A stretch of DNA of 64,000 nucleotides from NCBI GenBank assembly GCA_032622095.1, contig CP136066.1, positions 194,546,816-194,610,815 on the forward strand. The letters are read 5' to 3'. Below, piece after piece: positions 59,132-64,000 of this stretch. The position numbers were made by a program, and so were the translations under genes. Each line of letters opens with the position of its first letter. The first letter of the stretch is position 1. Origin of the DNA: Siphonodentalium dalli (Eukaryota; Mollusca; Scaphopoda; Gadilida; Siphonodentaliidae). A model generated the notes under the pieces. It did not search any database. It was given only the letters and a program-made list of their open reading frames with translations, and was not told where the DNA came from.

Positions 59132-59802
59132 ACTTTAAATATACAATCAACAATTTCTCGTTACAGTTATGGGTTTCTAAAATTGCAAGTGGCCAAACAA
59201 GATACTGTGTACATTCGCGAAATGAAACTATACAAAGTACCTGTATCTTGTTCTGCCTCTTAAAATTGTATAAACCTATATACGCAACAAAAAATATATT
59301 GATTGCTAATAATTACATCCCGACACATGATTTTCAATATATTTATAGAAAGAGTTACCTCAAATCTGTCGGTTGCAAAAAAAATATATAACAATTTCTG
59401 TTATTTGAGTATCCAGTTCAAACGATAGGAAAAAAAATCATCACACATGACAAAACAAGCACTGTATGTGCCTTAATAAACATCGTAACCCTGTATTTTT
59501 AAATGCACATATTCTAGGACGGGTGATGTGTAATAAACACAGAAAGACACTTGTATTAATGGATTTGTTGATACGGCAATTGTGCCATTGAGGAAAGATA
59601 GAACTCTAGGGTGTGCTGTTTATTCCGTCATTGTGCGCTAGCACTCGTGTCATATCAACAAACCCATAAACAAAATTGTGTAATTCTGTGTATATACAGC
59701 ATGATTTCAATAGCTGTTTCATGAATCATGCAGATTGCAGGTTTACTGTTCAGGTACTAGCCCAAGTCTTTTCGGTATGCAACAGCTTGAGATATCGAAT
59801 AC
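59132..59802. other. Spacer, nothing recognised
   Basis: AT-rich DNA. A weak inverted pair 'gtattaatggatttgttgat' (59554) and 'atatcaacaaacccataa' (59651) brackets ~80 bp. Confidence 0.45.
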
Positions 59803-60011
59803 AGTAATGCTCCGAGTATAATCGACTCCTTAAACACAGTAGAATTATGGGTAACTTTTCAGGATTTAGTCGGAAATATGGCTTGTTGCCATTCATCGGA
59901 AAGCTCTGAGAGCTTTCCGATGAATGGCAATAAGCCATATTTCCGACTAAATCCTGAAAAGTTACCCATAATTCTGCTGTGGTTAAGGAGTTGATTACTT
60001 AGAGCATTACT
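59803..60011. repeat. 209 bp near-perfect palindrome
   Basis: Arms of ~104 bp meet at 59907 with no loop ('ggaaagctctgagagctttcc'). The central ~80 bp per arm is exact or nearly so ('gggtaacttttcaggattta' etc.); the outer 20 bp has a few mismatches. ORFs crossing it are symmetry artefacts. Confidence 0.95.
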
Positions 60012-61548
60012 GCAGTTGAAACTGTTTTGGATCGAGTCCTGTCCGGCTACTCTTCTATAACCTCTCAAGATTTTGAAGTGTTGAATGGGTCACCATGAAT
60101 CGCTCAATTAAACAATCGCAACGGTGTTGAGTGTTTTGCTTATCGCTCACTATTTACTGCTGTATATAAACAAACGATTGACTCACACAAAGTGTGTTTT
60201 GTGGATAATAACGCATTTATATGAACATTATCCTATACTATTAGTATATTCTTGGGAAACTTTTTGTAAATGTTATTTATAAATTATAACCTATAACGAA
60301 GGCCATCCATTCCTTTAAGTTCCAAAGATATAAGGAGAATCACTGCATTTTAATTGCATACCGCATCCATCGTGGTGCTGTATTGTGTTCAAGTGACAAC
60401 CTTACCATGGTGTTGGAAATTACTGCAGTGTAATACCACAGCATTACCTGGGTAACACCACGTTAGAGATGGTCAATTACTTTAAGTATATGCAGGTTTG
60501 AAATCATCACGCTTGGGAAAGGCTGCCCTCTATGTTCTTATAAAAAAGCGTCATTTTGACCTAATCTGACGAAATACTGGTAGTGCTACAATCAAGATAA
60601 CTTCAACCCACAATTCTGGGCGTAAAGTCCATTATAGAAGAGTATCGGGATGGGACTCGGTCCAAAACAGCATCAACCCAACCGATACCACAAGTTGTGG
60701 ACAGGGAAAACTTGGTCTAAACAGGTACTAGTACATGCATGTATTACAAGCATTAAAGGGTACACTAAATCCGGCCATTTATGAGACCATCTCCTTGTAT
60801 ACTCGACAGAATATATGCAACAAATGAATGAATTTGGCCCATGGATAAGTGCAACACCTGTGTGCTCTATGAACAATGCAAACATGGTATTTAAAATGAT
60901 AATGAATTATTGGCTGGAGTCATAAATTCATTTTCATTATAATTTATACCATGTTGTTTGCATATATTCTGCTGAGAATAAAAGGAGATGCTCTTAATGC
61001 TCAGTGTAAAACACTGCAAATATGGAACTTAAAGAGCTTTTGTCTATCTTCTACTGGAAACAACTGTTAAATTTATTAAGACTTTATCAAGTCTTTTCAC
61101 AGTATATAGTCTACATGTTTAATAGTATAGCACTAGTACTCACTAGTATTTCCAGACTTTTTGTGATAAAAAGGCGGATAAAAGTGCAGAATTCTAAATT
61201 GATGCATTAAGTTGCAGAATTTTAAATTGATGCATTAAGTGCATGAGCGGCTTTAGAGTTCTTTGAAGTGCGGTCATGCAAAATAACATAAAAGTTTGTA
61301 AAACAAGGTACATGTACATACTATGATTATAGCGGTATGAAGTGTCTGGAGCACCTTTGATGGATAAAAGCGAATGTATACATGCCTTAAAATTTGGCAA
61401 GAATCAAACTATAGCATTTCTACATCAAATCAGCTGCTTTTAACCAGACTCAAACGAAGAATCATGATTCTGACTCTCATCACACTAAAATCCCTACAAA
61501 ATAATCTACTGGTGTGCAGATATTTCATTGAGTGTTTCAAATCATTTT
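60012..61548. other. 1.5 kb spacer
   Basis: Includes a ~28 bp direct duplication at 61185-61243 ('gcagaattctaaattgatgc' twice). No gene is recognised. Confidence 0.5.
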
Positions 61549-61838
61549 AAAGGGACCCAAGGCACTCATAGTGAGTAAATATGCCAAACATATAACATAC
61601 AACAGTTCGTAAAAACATCACCACTCAGAAAAACATGAATTCCTGATTCCTATATTAATTATTGAAAGTTTTCCAATAACGAAATTTCTCCTGTTGGAAC
61701 CATTGCTATGTAAACAAAACTGTTACAGTGATTTGTCAACAAACATTGCTACTAGTAATCGCGTAGAAGGTTAAACATAATTTAGTCTATTAAAATATTA
61801 TTTTCAGAATATTTTTCAATGCTTTGGCCATGCAATGT
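61549..61838 (-). repeat. Diverged inverted relative of unit U's centre
   Basis: 'cccaaggcactcatagtgag', 'acatcaccactcag' and 'tttgtcaacaaacattgcta' match the reverse complement of about 27290-27550 with substantial divergence. This part of unit U is therefore itself an older dispersed repeat. Confidence 0.65.
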
Positions 61839-62100
61839 TTAACCCTTTCATGATGGGAGCTGCGCTGGTACAGCATTAAAGATCATGTACCAGTGAATTC
61901 TTGTATATATGCAAGTCACACATAGGAAGCATCATATGTATAAGAGAATGCACTGGATTACAAGGTCAAGGTAAATATTGTTTGGCCATGTATTCTCTTA
62001 TATATGTGAGGCTCCATTTTGGAGACTCGCAAATATAAGAGAATGCATTGGCGCAGGGTTTTAGCAACATTTCAAGAATCTCCAGTCATGGAAGGGTTAA
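61839..62100. mobile_element. TTAA-flanked MITE with hairpin, 'gcattctcttatata' family, copy 3
   Basis: Ends TTAACCCTTTCATGATGGGA and, reverse-complemented, TTAACCCTTCCATGACTGGA. It contains the hairpin 61984-62052 ('attctcttatatatgtgag' / 'ctcgcaaatataagagaat'). This is the most complete member and defines the termini of the family. Confidence 0.85.
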
Positions 62101-63597
62101 GTTTTTATTAAACTTTGGCATCTTATTGGACTTATTCAACATTGGATGGTAATGTCACTGTAACAGTGATGTTTATCAGAATTGCTAGCATGCAATGACA
62201 TTCTTTCATATAAATTAATTAACTCACAGAATATCGAAAGACCAGTTTTGAGTATAATATAAATTTATCACCCCATTTTATGCAGGGATACAAAAAATAA
62301 AGATAACATATGTTATGCTTTAAAGTCAACATGGACAATTAAAGGTAAACAATCTGAATTGATGGTCTCCATACCATCAGATTCCAAGAACAACATTTCT
62401 TAATCGATTAAATACAAAAACATAATGCTAACTACTGTCAACTCTAGTGTAACATTTTCCAAAACATGTTATATATCAACATTTTGTTCATCGCAACTTG
62501 GTATCAAGATTAGGTCAGTCGACTCAGTCGGCTCGTTGAATATTTGCTAGGCCGGGAAATATTCAAGGTGGTGAACAATAACAGATTTCAAAAATTTATA
62601 TTTTGTAACTCAGAACTTTAAAGGGTGTGTTCCTCGACTCGAATCAATTATTTTTACCCCCGAAGCCAAAGAAATAGTAATTGAGGAGCGTGAACTCGGA
62701 TTATCTATCTTTAAATGTGCATGTATGGTACATGTATAAGCCACTTTAAGCTCATTGTACAGATTACTTGGTGATGCAGCAGGTTGACAAAGATAAAGGA
62801 ACATTAGAATATTTTGATTCTGTTATGGATTTTAAGGCCTATATGTGTACATGAATCTTGATTATATTGACATACTGCAATAATATGTCACTTAAAAGTT
62901 CATATCCTTCAGATAAGCTCAGAAACAAGGCTTGAGACTGTTCCATGGGTACTGTTGTGCTTTGTGTGGAGATTTGAAACTGGTACACCTCCAAATTCTG
63001 GTCAATGTAGTATGAAATATAAAAAAGTTTATGCATACGCTGGATGCCATAGTGCACATTTTCTGAGACTCGATGAAGCATACAAGTACATGTCTGTTGT
63101 AGAATTGAATTCACTAACTTCACTTGCCAAGATTTTCACCACATAAGTCTGATAAAATGTAGAGGTCACTGATCGGTCTCCATCAAGGAAGGAATGCATA
63201 CATATATGTGTCATTTTTGCCTTTGATGAACACATTGATCGTCATGTGGTTATAAATTAAAGCCTCCCCTTCGCTGCAGTGTGCACTAGTTACCAGGTAA
63301 GCATGGTACTGGATTCAGTGCATACCGTCCGTAGGTATACATATGGTACATGTGTATAGCCAGGATACTCAGGACTCACTGTCACACAGCAACAACACAC
63401 ATGTCATGCATGGACGAATACCGATAACATCTACAGTACATGTATACAGTACATGTATCCAGTACATGTACACCGAATAACATTTGAAATCCTTCCTCAT
63501 CCAGTCTTGGACACAATTAATAATATTGGTATTAAGGGTCACCATGCAGTGTCTGCAAGAAGCACTCTGACAGGAAACATGATTCTATGATTGGTTA
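62101..63597. other. Spacer / possible 3' region of the right-edge gene
   Basis: Contains an F3 arm fragment (62618-62714, TTAA at both ends) and a short 'cagtacatgtatacagtaca' repeat (63433-63473). Part may be 3'UTR of the minus-strand gene whose last exon is at 63598. No polyA signal could be fixed. Confidence 0.4.
62618..62714. mobile_element. F3 MITE fragment
   Basis: 'gtgttcctcgactcgaatca' and 'gaagccaaagaaatagtaat' match the right arm of 55906-56322. TTAA lies at 62618 and 62711, so it may be a solo-arm derivative. Confidence 0.65.
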
Positions 63598-63664
63598 TCA
63601 GATAATCATATCAGGCCTTGAATGAAATTTTGATGTCTCAATCCAGTCAAGCAGCTCCTCCTGT
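63598..63664 (-). CDS. Probable terminal exon of a host gene (partial, minus strand)
   Basis: On the minus strand a pyrimidine tract followed by 'cag' (strong splice acceptor) precedes a 67 bp segment. In phase with one leading base it encodes QEELLDWIETSKF and HSRPDMII, then TGA. The acidic, helix-like composition and normal codon use differ from the surrounding AT-rich noise. Upstream exons would lie beyond 64000; 63665-64000 would be intron. I cannot name the protein. A 21-codon segment is short, so chance remains possible. Confidence 0.45.
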
Positions 63665-64000
63665 CTGAAAAAAAAAGATTTTAATGCTTGTAATGACATC
63701 AGAAAAGAGGAATGACTGATCATATACATATTATTAAGATACATCATCCAAATTGATCACCCGGGGGCCGAGTTATAACAGTAAATTATATCCATTCAAA
63801 TGCTGCATGATGGTCAGAAACAGCTACAAATACCGGTATCATATACCGGTGTAACAGATATCTCCCCCTGGATATATCCCCCACTCTGGATACCCCCCCC
63901 CCCATGAATGACTAAAATAAAATTTCACTCATTTGATATATGTTACTTGAACAATCAAAAATTAAATATAAAAAAACAAACTTAAATCTCATAAAACATT
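63665..64000. other. Putative intron / unannotated edge
   Basis: A C homopolymer near 63894-63903 and a small palindrome 'accggtatcatataccggt' at 63832-63850. No exon is seen. Confidence 0.4.

Noticed and set aside
59750-60068. Overlapping minus-strand ORFs
   Set aside because: They traverse the 209 bp palindrome; composition mirrors itself.
62839-63235. Minus-strand ORFs with stretches such as SLSEGYELLSDILLQ
   Set aside because: Some coding-like look, but two competing frames, no acceptor site and no start; considered possible 3' region only.
1-64000. tRNA, rRNA or tRNA-derived SINE promoters
   Set aside because: Looked for B-box-like 'ggttcgaatcc' with an upstream A box; no convincing pair seen.

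Overview
This is eukaryotic, AT-rich, intron-and-transposon type DNA, almost certainly from a metazoan. There are no bacterial operons, ribosome binding sites or dense ORFs. Two Helitron families, TTAA-flanked MITEs, large fold-back elements, minisatellites and a diverged ~180 bp repeat of the 'cataactccatcaaaatg' kind suggest a marine lophotrochozoan, most likely a mollusc. That assignment rests on remembered repeat phrases and is inference. Conventional host genes are nearly absent. The best host-gene signal is a probable last exon on the minus strand at the right edge (63598-63664).

The one real protein family is a small intronless gene present three times on the minus strand: a diverged copy at 8063-8605 (180 aa) and two copies at 29245-29712 and 41610-42077 (155 aa) with identical predicted proteins. 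All share an 'IRY.Q.SI...F' start, a 'W.S..NRRL.VFK.LE.SGH' core and an acidic tail. This resembles the ParB/sulfiredoxin-like fold ('G.RR' loop), but the function is unknown.

Layout. 1-22100 is a mosaic of independent repeats: hairpins, an 83 bp satellite (4195-5310), a 485 bp tandem duplication (10781-11750), two minisatellites (15186-16265) and a nested GC-rich inverted-repeat transposon (16266-18183). 22106-58225 is dominated by a ~12 kb segment duplicated in direct orientation (25309-37325 and 38739-55581), itself built from four copies of a ~2.2 kb unit. Because the copies are paralogous, later insertions can be read off against empty sites. These are a 2.87 kb Helitron (22405-25271), two 858 bp Helitrons in opposite orientations (37326-38183, 42193-43050), a 4983 bp giant fold-back element (44279-49261, AAC target duplication) and several TTAA-targeting MITEs. 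A third, gene-less remnant of the ParB-like locus lies at 57641-58225. 58226-64000 holds more MITEs, a ~209 bp near-perfect palindrome (59803-60011) and the probable host exon.

The ParB-like gene copies travel with a 34 bp tandem array just beyond their stop codon (5, 6 and 3 units in the three loci). One copy has acquired a Helitron about 60 bp upstream of its putative TATA box. There is no operon-like organisation; the story of the window is duplication of a small gene inside a transposon-built segment.
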